DNA from: Prunella strophiata
Lineage: Eukaryota; Chordata; Aves; Passeriformes; Prunellidae
DNA: 64,000 bases
Direction of reading: 5' to 3'
Assembly (NCBI GenBank): GCA_036583965.1
Contig: JAZBQD010000014.1
Coordinates: 48,241,126-48,305,125 of the forward strand
The position numbers and the translations under genes are program-made. Below are positions 47,601 through 57,593 of the stretch, one piece after another. The notes below the pieces were generated by a model. It made no database searches, was not told the DNA's origin, and worked only from the letters and a program-made list of their open reading frames with translations. The stretch's first letter is position 1. The number at the start of each line of letters is the position of its first letter.

Positions 47601-50408
47601 TGGGGCAATGGTCCCAGGGTACTTTCCCACTGCCCTCCTTGCAGGTGCCGCGCTGCTCACAGCTTAGAGTGACGCCGGGACATTCCAGGGACACAAGTGC
47701 CAGGGGAGGCTGCGCACCAAGGAAGGCCATGTGCACAGGGTGTGGCACTCGGTGAAAAGAGCTGCAGTTACTAAGAATCTCAGCAGGTTTATCCCTAGGG
47801 TAGGACATTCTGACACAGTAACAAATCCCACCCATTTCTTTGAGTCAAAAGGGCAACATTTGAGATCTGAAGATTCACTAGATAGCTTACTCCGACCTTT
47901 AGATGACAACACCGCCCTGCTTAACCATTCTCCCTCAGGGTGGGAAGTACAGCGTTGCTCCCTCAGTTGCCTGGGGTCTGCACAAGCCTGGCTCACCTCT
48001 ATCACATGTGTGTGCCCTGCCTCTCTCGCCCGGAGCCTGCCCCGGAATGCCGCAGTGTCCGGAGGGCAGCGCTGCCCCGGCGTGGGCGCAGAGCGCTCAC
48101 CCCGCAGACAGCACAGCCCTGGGGGCACTGCGCCCTGCTGCGGCAAAACGCTGCCGCGGGAATCGGCCTGCAGGAGGGATTGTCTCCTGCCATCCCTGTT
48201 TGCGCTCAAGCTGCCTCTTTCAGCAGGCCTCATCCCAAGTCCTGGTATCCTGAGGCTAGGCTGTGATGGAAAGTCTTCTGTCCTGCTGCCACATTCTGAT
48301 GCCTCCATTTCCCTGTAGGCCTTAATATGTGGGTTTGATACCCATTATACACCAAAAAAAGAGAGAAGGCAGGAGCTGCAGAGCCAGCCCCTAATATGCC
48401 AAAACCCCACATTGTCTCTCTGATTTGATACAGGTTTTTAAGCAATACAGTCCTTCACGTTATCGTATGTGCTGTTCTACTGTCTGTGAGACCCTAAAAT
48501 AACTTTCCTCCTGAAAGGTAAAACCAAGCTTCACCCCTGCTAAGGATGAAGGATACAGGAGGATACAGGAGGATGGCCACCGCTTCTCATCGTTCCCGCA
48601 CGCTGCTCAGGGGTGCCAGCCCCAAAACAGCCCCTGTTACCCTTACGAGGAACACTTGTACCCTCACGCTGACTCTCCAAACCCCTTTTACCCTCGGGCC
48701 GAGGGGCCGCACGCCCCACCCGAGCCCGCGGAGCCCCTCCCTGCTCCGGGGGACTCACTGCGCAGCAGGACGCGTCCGAGCAGGCGCTGCCCCCGCTCCA
48801 GGGCGTTGCAGTCCCAGCGGTGCCGGCGGAACTGGTGCTGGCACTCGGCCGTCCAGGCGGCCACGCCGCGGCCGATGGAGAGCATCGCCTCGGGGTGCCT
48901 CCGGCACAGCTGCCGCTGCCGGCTCACCAGGCCCGGCACGTTGTCGCACATCACCCGCGACGAGCCCACGGCGCCCATGTACCTGCGGGAGGGAAGGGGC
49001 AGGGCAGCACCGGGGGCCGCGCCGACCCCCGCGCACCGGCTCCGAGGGAGGCAGGGTCCTCAGCGCCCCGGAGCCTTCTTCGGGCGGGTCCCGAGCTGCA
49101 GCCACCCCTGCCTTTTTGGTGGAAATCCTCTACAATTAGTCATTGACCCTGTGTTTTTTTTTTTAATAACGTGAAGCATTCAGGAGAACCCCAAGCCCCG
49201 CTATTGCAGCTCCGTGCAGTACTTAAAAAAAAAAAAAAAAAAAAAAACCTTGAAAAAATTAAATTACATCATCTGTATCCAGATGGTCTCTATTAGTCCT
49301 GAAACGTTTCGAAAGGTACCTTTCATAAAATCCAAACTTCTATAGGTGTCTTTTGAAGGGATCAAACAGAAGAAAATGTCCTTTTCTTGAATTTTCATTA
49401 TTTTATACGATCATGAAATCGTTAATGCCATAACTTCCAAAAATATATATAGTTAAGTGGCATTTAGAAGACACCATGACAAAAAGCCATCACAATAAAT
49501 AACGTTTATACGGACTAACGACACAGATAGTCATTTTATTGAAACATGCCCAGTCTGATAAATCGAGCTTTGATCGCGTGTCAGCCAGAGCCAAGGTTAA
49601 ATGTGTACCCCAGGATTACCAGAAGGGGTTTAACTCCTCTCCCATACCAAGGCTTTCCAGCCTGGGCTTGGTTGGGGTCCCCAGTTTGAGGGGCAGGTTT
49701 ATGTTTCCATTCTAACGCGTTTTGCAGCGAGCTGCCTGAGACGCCCCACGCCGACACCAACTATCACTTGAAGCCGGGCCCTGCGCTGCCCGCCGGGCTC
49801 TCAGCCCTCTGCTCTGGCAGTTTGCAGTTCAGCGAGGACTGTGAAGGAGGGAGGAGCGGGAGGAGGGCGAGGAAGAAGGAAAAAATAAATTAATAAAAAA
49901 GTAGCGCCGCTGTAGCCAATTCCCAGCGCCTCCGGGGCGCGGAGGGGCGGCTGCCAGCAGCGGCGGGCGGCAACCCGCGCCCCTCGGGCGGGTCCCGCTC
50001 CCGCCTCCCTGCCCTCCTCCCGCTCCCTCCGCGGCCCCGCCGGGCCCCGTCCCCCCGCACCGCGGCCGAAAGCCCCGCGTAGCCCCCGCAGCTGCGCTGT
50101 GCTTGTGCGGAGGAGGAGAGCGGGGACGGGGTGTGGAAGGAGGTGCTGGGACCCTCTAAATCCGCTCGCTTTAAGGCCGGACTTTACGAACCGGAGCAGC
50201 TGGGAGCAGCGAGCTCAGCTTCTGCGAGACTAAGAGGGAGAGGCTTCCCCCACCTTCCCTAAATCACAATTAATCCGACCCCACCTTCCCCAAGAGCAAA
50301 TAAAAATTTCTGGAATTGCACAGCTTACCACCATGAGGAGGTGACTGGTGGGGTCGCCCAGACCAAGACCAAGGCAAGAGACCACCAGATCCCAGGGAGA
50401 AAGTTCAT
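35377..50408 (-). CDS. WNT2: WNT2, secreted Wnt ligand (spliced gene, one-base frameshift in last exon)
   Basis: Five minus-strand coding exons: 50408-50329, 48982-48759, 45877-45600, 42762-42498 and 35607-35377. They total 1078 bases, one more than 359 codons. Without the surplus base in the last exon the product is 358 residues, against about 360 in human WNT2. WNT2 is a secreted cysteine-rich lipoglycoprotein that binds Frizzled and LRP5/6 receptors and activates beta-catenin signalling, with roles in lung, liver and heart development. Visible features are a signal peptide (about residues 1-25), the acylation motif [10 protein letters not shown] with Ser212, an N-glycosylation sequon NQS near residue 293, and the C-terminal cysteine-rich cluster ([12 protein letters not shown]). 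All introns are GT-AG and phases agree. Position between ST7 and ASZ1 confirms orthology to WNT2 rather than another Wnt. Confidence 0.97.
35608..42497 (-). other. WNT2 intron 4, about 6.9 kb
   Basis: It contains the forward CR1 fragment at 38301-38477 and a short CA run at 39582-39594. The GC-richer patch at 37380-37900 has open frames on both strands without recognisable domains. No other gene is supported. Confidence 0.8.
38301..38477 (+). mobile_element. CR1 LINE 3' fragment
   Basis: CR1 3' landmarks in order: GGGTTATCAGACATTGGAAT, CCCAGGGAGGGGTGGAACCA, GGTGTGGCACTAAGTGCAAG, GATGATCTCAGAGGTC, CTTTTCCAACCTAATTGATT and tail TTCTGTGA. This is a different CR1 subfamily from the copy at 18995, judging by the TTTCCCAGGGAGG and GTGGCACTAAGTG blocks. 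Confidence 0.92.
42498..42762 (-). CDS. WNT2: WNT2 coding exon 4 with acylation site
   Basis: The exon starts [20 protein letters not shown] after the acceptor CATTTCTAAACAG. SGSC contains the serine (residue 212 here) that Porcupine palmitoleoylates in Wnts. It continues through [19 protein letters not shown] to DYCIRDRDV and ends at donor GTAAGC in phase 1. The length is 265 bases, and the sequence is almost identical to other vertebrate WNT2. Confidence 0.97.
42763..45599 (-). other. WNT2 intron 3, about 2.8 kb
   Basis: AT-rich unique sequence. No transposon family or further exon is recognised. Small open frames at 42964-43308 and 43738-43926 have no family resemblance. Confidence 0.8.
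45600..45877 (-). CDS. WNT2: WNT2 coding exon 3
   Basis: After the acceptor TTTTTTGTTTCAG it encodes [20 protein letters not shown] (first Ser split), [18 protein letters not shown] and [20 protein letters not shown], ending NNRAGRK at donor GTGGGT. Length 278 bases, phase 1 to phase 0. Conserved Wnt cysteines (CSQGE, CSCD, GGC) are present. Confidence 0.97.
45878..48758 (-). other. WNT2 intron 2, about 2.9 kb
   Basis: AT-rich in its lower part; GC content rises from about 47500 toward exon 2. The long open frames on both strands at 47664-48318 lie in GC-rich DNA with few stops and have no recognisable protein. A short GGATACAGGA doublet occurs near 48548-48574. Confidence 0.75.
48590..49090. 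promoter_or_regulatory. CpG-dense region over WNT2 exon 2
   Basis: High GC with many CG dinucleotides, for example around 48715-48790 and 48820-49080. It spans exon 2 and the adjoining intron ends. CpG density here may be coding-driven rather than promoter activity. Confidence 0.55.
48759..48982 (-). CDS. WNT2: WNT2 coding exon 2
   Basis: The exon starts after CCTCCCGCAG and completes a Trp codon. It encodes [40 protein letters not shown] and [20 protein letters not shown], ending GRVLLR at donor GTGAGT. Length 224 bases. CQHQFRxHRWxC is the classic Wnt N-terminal signature. The exon is markedly GC-rich and lies in a CpG-dense stretch, which explains the long antisense open frames over it. 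Confidence 0.97.
49225..49247. repeat. Homopolymer of 23 A residues
   Basis: An uninterrupted A run in WNT2 intron 1, preceded by GCAGTACTT. No retrogene is recognised. Confidence 0.95.
49720..50120. promoter_or_regulatory. CpG island inside WNT2 intron 1
   Basis: Very GC-rich with dense CG, multiple GC-box-like GGGGCGG and GGGCGGG motifs (near 49945 and 49985), and a CCAAT at 49916-49920. An AT-rich TAATAAAAAAG stretch lies beside it at 49891-49901. It separates exons 1 and 2 and could be a promoter or enhancer of either strand. The direction and use are not determinable from sequence. Confidence 0.55.
50329..50408 (-). CDS. WNT2: WNT2 coding exon 1, start codon and signal peptide
   Basis: ATG at 50408 in a favourable context (A at -3). 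It encodes [20 protein letters not shown] followed by PVTSSW and two bases of a second Trp, at donor GTAAGC. The hydrophobic core [10 protein letters not shown] and small residues at about 24-25 form a typical signal peptide. Exon length is 80 bases, phase 2, joining TGG into YM of exon 2, as in other WNT2 genes. The signal peptide is diverged while WW-YM at the mature start is kept. Confidence 0.93.
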
Positions 50409-50464
50409 GTTAGAAACGCTTCGGTCCACATCAGGTCAGTTGCGGGGGACAGAAGAAATCCCAT
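50405..50464 (-). promoter_or_regulatory. Upstream ORF overlapping the WNT2 start codon (ATGA)
   Basis: An ATG at 50464 opens a 19-codon frame beginning MGFLLSPATDLMW. Its TGA (50407-50405) overlaps the WNT2 ATG (50408-50406) in the arrangement ATGA. Its context has G at +4 but T at -3, so it is weaker than the main start. If the mRNA leader includes it, translation of WNT2 would need leaky scanning or reinitiation. The transcription start is not known from sequence. Confidence 0.5.
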
Positions 50465-51420
50465 GGAGCAACAAGGACGAGCAGGGGCAAACGCAGCTTG
50501 AGGGCTACTTCTTTCCCGTGGGTCAAGCACCTTCGCACCCCGCGCGATCCCCGGGCTTACCGATCCCCTGCCGGCAAACGGGGGATGGCGGCTGGTGCAT
50601 CGCTCTGGATTCCTCTCGGTTCGCCCTGCACCAAATCCCTCAGGACATGCAGTTCAGCCCCGCTCCCATCCTTCATCTTTGCCCCGATCCAGCTCTTCCC
50701 TGCAGTCACGGCAAAACTGAGGGGCTGGTGTGGGCTGCTCTCAGACTGGGTGGGTTCTGCTTTGGTTGGTGTTTTTTTTTCCTCTGAAACTCTGATGGAT
50801 GAAATGATGTCAAGAGACACTGGGGGAAGAGGAGGAGGTAACACCTCTGATTAGGCAAGGAATCCCGAGGAGCCAGTTGCTTTCCAATAACCCTACAAGC
50901 AGACAGTGAGTTCAAACCCGCCAGCAGATGCTCCACGACCTGCTGCGGAGCCGCCGGCGGCCCCGGCAGGCTGTTACAGACCGGCAGCACTTGGCACCTC
51001 TCGGGGTTTGGCACGACGGCAATTCATGGCTCGGTGCGCACACCCGCGAGCACGGAACGGAACCGCGATCCGGTGCCAGCGGAGAGGCAGAGAACCAGAG
51101 CAGTCCCGGTATGGGGTGGACCCCGCCCGGCCGCCTCCCCTCGCCACGGGCCCCGCAAAGCCGGGCCGGCTTCTCCGCGGGCACCGGCGCCGGGGCGCCT
51201 CCGCCCCGGGCGTCCCTGCGCAGCCCCGCACCGCACCCACGGGCTGCGACAGCCGCACGGGCTGCGCGCTCCAGCGCGCTGGAATCCCGGGATGGCGAAA
51301 TCCGCCGCCGCCGCACCGCTCCCGGCCCGAGAGGCGACTGGCGGCCCCCGCCCGAGAGAGGGGCGATGCGGCCGGGGCTGGAAGCAAAGTCCAACAATAA
51401 GGGATTTAGCCACTTTTTCA
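50409..51420 (-). promoter_or_regulatory. WNT2 5' flank with upstream CpG island
   Basis: Region immediately upstream of the WNT2 start. From about 50930 to 51390 it is extremely GC- and CpG-rich, which fits a promoter CpG island. An ATTGG (inverted CCAAT) lies near 50884-50888 in the minus-strand sense. No TATA box is evident. The many long open frames on both strands here (for example 50906-51400 and 51024-51551) come from low stop-codon frequency in GC-rich DNA. Confidence 0.6.
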
Positions 51421-54400
51421 CTTCGTATCATCTCTGCACAGCAAATACAGGGTAACACATACTCCGAACGAACCCTCATTATCAAGCTGGAGATACCCCA
51501 CTTCCGAGACAGGATTCGTTGGCTGAAAAGCCAAGACAAATAAATGCCCAAGGTTGCTAAGTGAGTTAGGGACTACACAGCTCTTGTTACTAAAAGAAGC
51601 CTGCACTTGTTAACTCCAGGTGAAAATCCTGGAAGAGCAAGCAAGGAAGCACCCTTTAAGAGCTGCTCTTCAGGCTGTGCATTACAGCCATCCTCCATTC
51701 TCGCGTTTCTTGGTACAACTTCTCAAGGTTCCAGACATTGAACTAGATGTAGGCAGCGTTTCAGAAAGAAAATGCAAAACGTAGAATTATGTGAACTTTT
51801 GAGATGCTAACATTCACCCACTATCAACTTAACTTGAAAGAAATACCCCAAACCATCCACAGAAATCAACACCAAACACCCATCCACAACTGCAATGTCA
51901 AAATCTTTTGACTACAAAGACTTCCGAGTAAGAATAATTGAAGCTTGGGACACAGTTAATGCTTCTACAACAGTACTTGCCCAGAGGCAACTACACCTCC
52001 TCTTACTAATTCCAGCAGGTCTTAAAAGCAACAGATGAGCATTCAGCATCTATTTGATCAAATGTAATCAGTGTAAAAACACTCAAATTTTTAGCTTCTG
52101 GCCAACTTATTTATTACCTTTACAATACATTTTGGATCAATTCAAGAGAAACACCAGTGAGGACAGCAAATTCCAACACTATTTTAGACCCATACAAAGA
52201 GAGGCTACAATCCTCCCTGCTACCAGCTTTCTCAGGCTTGCAGTAAAAAGCTGACTTCTTAGAATTTCTCATACCCTTCTGTATTAACAGGAGCTCCTTC
52301 ACCTGTGGCTACTGCATTAGTGGCTTATCAACGATATCCTTTTCCTCTCTGTTAGTCATTTACCCCATTTGCATTCCAGGTTCTTTTTCCAACCCCTCCA
52401 CTTTGTGCCAGCCCTACAGAAGCTCACCTTGGATCCATTATTTCTACTAACAACCACACTCTCATTACAGAGAATGACGAAACAAGGCAAGTTTGGAAAG
52501 GAACCTGGGGGACCACATTGCTTTTGCATGGCCATGTTTAGGTAGCACGGGGCCATAGGGGTGGTTTCTGTGTGAAGGTGCCAGAAGCTTCCCCACATGT
52601 CTGACAGAGCCAATGTCAGCCAGCCCCAAGATGAACCTGCCACTGGCTAAGGTCAAGCCAACCAGTGATGGCAGTTGCACCCATGGACCACTATTTGATC
52701 ACGCAAAAAAACCCCTCTGCAACAGCAATTGTGCCAAAGAGTGTGTCAGACAACTGTGAGAGGAACAGCTCTGGAGACACCCAGGCCAGTGAAGAACAAT
52801 GGGGAACAAAGGTTCTCAGCTGCCAGGGCAGAGATTCCCAAGCAGCCCACAGTGAGTCAGGCTGTCCTCCTGCAGCCGACAGAGGTCCATGGTGGAGCAG
52901 AGATCCACCTGCAGCTCATGGAGAACCCCATGCTGGGTTGAAGGAGGCTGTGACCCCGTGGGAAACTCATGCTAGAGCAGGGTCATAGAAGGACTTGTGC
53001 CCTACAGGGACCTCACAGTGGAGCAGTCTAATCCTGAAGGACTGCACCCCATGGAGGGGGAGAGGGGAACCCACACTGGACCAGTTTGTGAAGAACTGCA
53101 GCCTGTGGAAAGGACTCACTCACGCTCAAGAAGCTCATGAAAGACTGTCTCTCATGAGAGGGAGTGCTGGTTCCTGATGCAGCCTGGAGAGGCTGCTGGC
53201 CTCCCTTGCTGCAAGAAAAGACTGAATCTAGAATTCTGTAGGTGTCTTCAACAAGTACTATGTGCACAGTTCCTCATACAGTTAAGAAATTATGCCATAT
53301 GCAAAACAGATGACAATGGAGCAGCCAGAGCACAGAAAGTCCCATTTTCTGCATACCTTCTGAAATCGAGCTGAGGTTTTTCAATACAATAATGAAAATA
53401 GTGTAGTTAAACCTGTATTTCTACATTCAAAAAAGACTTTTTCAGGAAAGATGAAGGCATGGAAGGCTCACCCAAACTTTTTTTTAAGAAAAACCCCACC
53501 AAACTCTTAAGTAGAACATATCTTCCCGTATAGATTACAGGCAGTAGCACATCTTACAAGAACTGAAAACCCTTTCTCAGAGGTATCTCTGTAACTCCCA
53601 CTTCCAGGGAATATGGCTTTATATTATAATGAAACCACACTGTTTGGATCAGGATAAAAACTAGAAGTAATTTATCAGCTATTAAATCCGCTGAGATCAC
53701 ATAACTCATTTCATGTCAGTAATACCCAACTTGTCACATCTCACTCAGATCTTCAATACAGCCCCATTACCTGAAAATTCCTATTTCTGGAATAAGGGAA
53801 TTAAAATTTTCAAATACACACTTCCTCCCTGCCTCCAGAACAAAGAAATTACAGTACATGTCTTTAAAAGCAGAAATCTGCAGTTCAGTTAGGCCTTCAA
53901 GGCTCTAGACCTTGCTACCTACTAACAGGTATCAGAACTGTAGTTCTGTACATAAAGATGCAAAGCAACATTTCTAGTACTTTACAGTGTGTATTACTAC
54001 ATTTGTAGTAACACAGGAGTTTTATTTGGGAAAGACAACCTGTAGCTTTTGCAGAACCTATGAAACAGAGAAGGCAAATGCAAACAATCACCTGCTCATG
54101 AGGAAGTGATAGCTTTGGGAAACACCTGTAAGGGTCCAAAGACAACCAAAGATAGAAGAATAAATTGTACATTTTAAGTCTTTGTCTTCAACAAGGCACT
54201 TGGATGAAATAAAAGAAGATAAACCAAACATATGCTGAGGGCAGTGGAGAATAAAATAGAAATACACCCTCACTCTTTCTCAATTTAAGAATACATACAC
54301 CCAAAAATGCTCTTTATTACTTGTAATTGGCTAGCAGGAATAATTAAGGGTGATGCCTTACAAAAGGCCAGGTACTGCACAAGTCAAATTCAAAGAGCAG

Positions 54401-57373
54401 GGCAAATCCCAAAGCACAGAAGAGAGACACAGGACACACAAGCCACAGCCTATCTTAGACAGAAAAAAACAAAACCAGGCAGTTCCTTCAGATCTCCACA
54501 GGATCGCCCAAGGCCCTAATTCTACTCAAAAGCCTACAGATTCAGAAAAGGCCATGGTATGAAGTCATCTCTGTGAAGACAAGTTAGATATCATCCAATG
54601 ACACTGCAAGTAGGAACCTCACTGCATCTTTAAGCAACCAGGTATCCCACAGGATTCACCTCACTCAACCCTCAGCATCCCAATTTGCACTTCTGTAGGA
54701 GAGAACCTCAGCAGGGTTTCGAAGTTTACCTGCTTAATACATGCAAAGCTCTTTAGCATTCTCCTCCAATCCTCTCATGGATGTGCAAATCATTGTCTTA
54801 CTGCTCTGGGATAATGACTGCAATTTGATGACTTGCAGAAGGAGGCCTCTCAGCAGGGACGTTTTCATATGAAGGCTCCCTTAGGAGGTGCTGGTGGGGG
54901 TAAGAATTCTGAAAGTGTAGCCTAAGGGCGAGATGTTGAAGGAATCTTTTTCTTTGCTTCCTGCCCTATCACTACCATATTGTGACACCTTGTCAGAGAA
55001 TTTAAAAGAGGCACTGCAACAACATGAAAGTGAATAAAGAACATTGAAATGCATCATTTAAGCCTGAGTTTGGAATCCAAGAAGGTAAATGCAATTTTAT
55101 TATTTTTTTAAATTATATGGTATGTTAAAATATACTTTGTTCATTTGGCTCTTAAAATGTCCTTCTCATGCAATGCAGTTTCTGATTGACCAATTAATGA
55201 AAACAGCTTAAAGTGGTTACTCCAAGATCCCTTGCTTCTTGTGAATGGTTTACGGAATTTTGAACACTATACTTGAGCAGTACAGGATGCCAAGGATGCT
55301 GCTGGCACAAAGCCTATGTTTACCCAAATGATGTTCACATGTGTGTTTGCAATTGTGACTATAAGCATCAGAAACAGGTGATCCATAAGATAACTCAAAG
55401 AGACCAGCTTCTTCCAAATATATTTTGGACATCATCTCCTGAAGTTCAGACCTTTGACTCACTTCTGCAAAAAACACTTTATTATGACTCTCACACTTGA
55501 AAAAATAATGCATGATAGTTGCTGGTAATTTCTTTTCCCCCCCCGTAGGTATTTTACATCAAAGGCATAATAATTTAGTTAAATACTGATAAAGCTTTTC
55601 TGGAGCAGATTTTCAGTTCAACTGCAAGAGCTCCAAGTTAAGCCTGAAAGGCCTCCAGCTGACCAGATCTTTTCTTCAAATTGATGGAAAAAGAGTTTAA
55701 ATTTTTGTTGTCTTAAATGTCAAGATCTACTCGTGGCAGGAAATGCATCTCTTCAAATGAAAGCTATATTCAGTGTCGTTTGAAGTGGCTTTGTTAATGC
55801 AATTTGTCACTTAAATGGGGAAGTAAGGGCTAAGAAACAGAATCTTTTGAAGAGCAGAAACCTTACAAGCGGTTGAAATAATTCCACTTAACTAATGCAA
55901 AAGTACATGTAGGAAACAGTCTATACAACATGCCTGGCCACTCCCCCTCCACTACCAACCCCAAAAACCCCAAACCTTCACCCAACAGAAACTCCCAAAA
56001 GACGTTAGATGTCAAAGTTCTAGTACTACCTGTGAGCCAACCCATCACTGAGCAACTAGCGTTTGAACCGCATTTTGAGCTGATTGGAGGAGGAGTGGTG
56101 TGTATACAAGAGGTTCTTCCTTTCACAATATGTGCCCTGTTAGTTTAGGATTCATTCTAAGGTAATATGAAGAACCAGAGGACTATTCTTTAAGTATTTT
56201 TTAAAATATACTTTGTTCAAGCTGATTTAATGTTCATTTCCACTTCTGGTAGATGGTGGTGGTGAATACAGATTATCCCCTCTGACACCAGTTTGGGAGC
56301 AGAAGAAAACAGAAATAAACCCCCCAATTTATGTTGTTTTTGCCTCTGGCCTCATCACTCTGGATGTTCCCAGCATTGAAGGATGAAAGGAGGTAAAACA
56401 ATTGCAGTAAGAAAAGCAGAAAACAGCAGTAACAATGATTGGAATAGCACCCAAGTTTTTATCTTCTCCTTACTAAGTCTCTAGAGGGAATACCAAAGGT
56501 TAAGACTCTAGACAACATTCTGAAAACTCAGAGACTGAGTTTCTACACACCCATTCAGGTTTATGTTTTGTAGACTCTTTTTGTTTTATTTTGAAAGAAA
56601 AATGCTCCTTTCAAAATATTCAGCATTTTTACAGATGTTTACTGAAACCTGCAAAAGCATAACTAATTTGAATTCACTTACACCAACTTCCTTTTTTCCC
56701 AACATACCTGGTTTAGTAAGCAGATCAAAACCAGTTACAAATGTTTCACTGTGGGATTACAAACACCTTTTTAAGTGGAGAAAATATTAGGAAAAAATTT
56801 GTAGTGAAAGACCAGACTAAGAAAAACCAATCTGCTATGCCTTCTAAGTTGTCTGCATTCTTACAGCAAAGTACTTCTGTAATCCTTTTAATAGATGTGA
56901 TGAAACTCTTAATAGAGGTGAGTATCCCTAAGGAAGCAGATTTCAGGCATAATTTAAATATCATAGTTCAATGGGAAACTACTTTTTAGACAAAATGCAA
57001 CAAGATCTCCACAATTCTCTTGATTGTGAAAAGAAAAAAATACGTGTATCTTTCTGCAAGAGAAAAGATCTTTATCAACATAAAATTGAAAGTGATACTT
57101 TAAATATTTTAAACTCTGCCAACCCCCAAAACACATCTGCATTGTAATTTTAAATACAAACATATGATATATAATCAGAATTTGCTTATATTCATCTCTG
57201 AACAGGTAAAAATAAAAAACCAAAACTAGTAATTAGCAAGCAATAATCACAGTTTTACGCCAAAAAAAGAAAAGCAGCTTTGACAAGATTTTAGACCTAC
57301 ATTCTATACCAACAATGAATTTCAAAATAAAGCCCTAAGATACTCTTAAGTAACTGTTTTAATTTTTAATAAC
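51421..57373. other. WNT2-ASZ1 intergenic region
   Basis: About 6 kb between the WNT2 5' end and the ASZ1 3' end. Apart from a degraded ERV-like block at 52640-53215 it is AT-rich unique sequence. No open frame has a recognisable domain. Regulatory elements for WNT2 could lie here but none is identifiable by eye. Confidence 0.7.
52640..53215 (+). mobile_element. Degraded endogenous-retrovirus-like repeat block
   Basis: The stretch is built of loosely repeated units of roughly 45-60 bases with the shared theme TGGAGCAG ... GGACTGCACCCCATGG or GTTTGTGAAGAACTGCAGCC. I recognise this style of sequence from avian LTR-element families, but cannot name the family. No intact termini or target duplication were found, and no retroviral protein is readable. 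Open frames inside (52665-52988, 52995-53177) are repeat-derived. Confidence 0.55.
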
Positions 57374-57379
57374 TTTATT
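57374..57379 (-). terminator. ASZ1 polyadenylation signal AATAAA
   Basis: AATAAA on the minus strand (TTTATT on the plus strand) about 70 bases after the ASZ1 stop codon. It implies a very short 3' UTR. Confidence 0.75.
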
Positions 57380-57446
57380 TTTAGATCAAAGTACATACTA
57401 GATACAATTGTTACAGATATGATGAGAAACAGCACTAAACTTAAAT

Positions 57447-57593
57447 TCAGGTTCTCTTTGCCACTAATTTAATTACGCATAAGAAAAATCCAAATCCAAG
57501 CAATGTTACCACTCCGATTTTTACTAATCTTTTTTCCAAGGTGGCTGTTTTTTCTGGAAGTTTCACTTGGTTAGGTTTATTCTTCTCTTCATA
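57447..57593 (-). CDS. ASZ1: ASZ1 last coding exon, mitochondrial tail anchor
   Basis: After acceptor TGTCTCAG it encodes YEEKNKPNQVKLPEKTATLE, KRLVKIGVVTLLGFGFFLCV and IKLVAKRT, then TGA at 57449-57447. The stretch IGVVTLLGFGFFLCVI is hydrophobic and flanked by Lys/Arg on both sides, as expected of a tail anchor in the mitochondrial outer membrane. It parallels the human end KRTAITICGFGFLLFICK. Length 147 bases, phase 0. Confidence 0.9.
   Translation of the reverse strand, partial: YEEKNKPNQVKLPEKTATLEKRLVKIGVVTLLGFGFFLCVIKLVAKRT

Larger units (their letters stand above)
48983..50328 (-). other. WNT2 intron 1, about 1.35 kb
   Basis: It contains a 23-base A run at 49225-49247, an AT-rich block at 49250-49560, and a separate CpG-rich block at 49720-50120. 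Splice signals are GTAAGC at exon 1 and CTCCCGCAG before exon 2. Confidence 0.85.

Noticed and set aside
47664..49146. Long open frames on both strands (up to 214 codons) around WNT2 exon 2
   Set aside because: They sit in GC-rich, stop-poor DNA, several are antisense to the true WNT2 exon, and none shows a recognisable domain or splice-consistent boundary.
50906..51551. Overlapping open frames of 137-175 codons in the upstream CpG island
   Set aside because: Arg/Pro/Ala/Gly-rich translations in several frames at once are expected by chance in CpG-island sequence.
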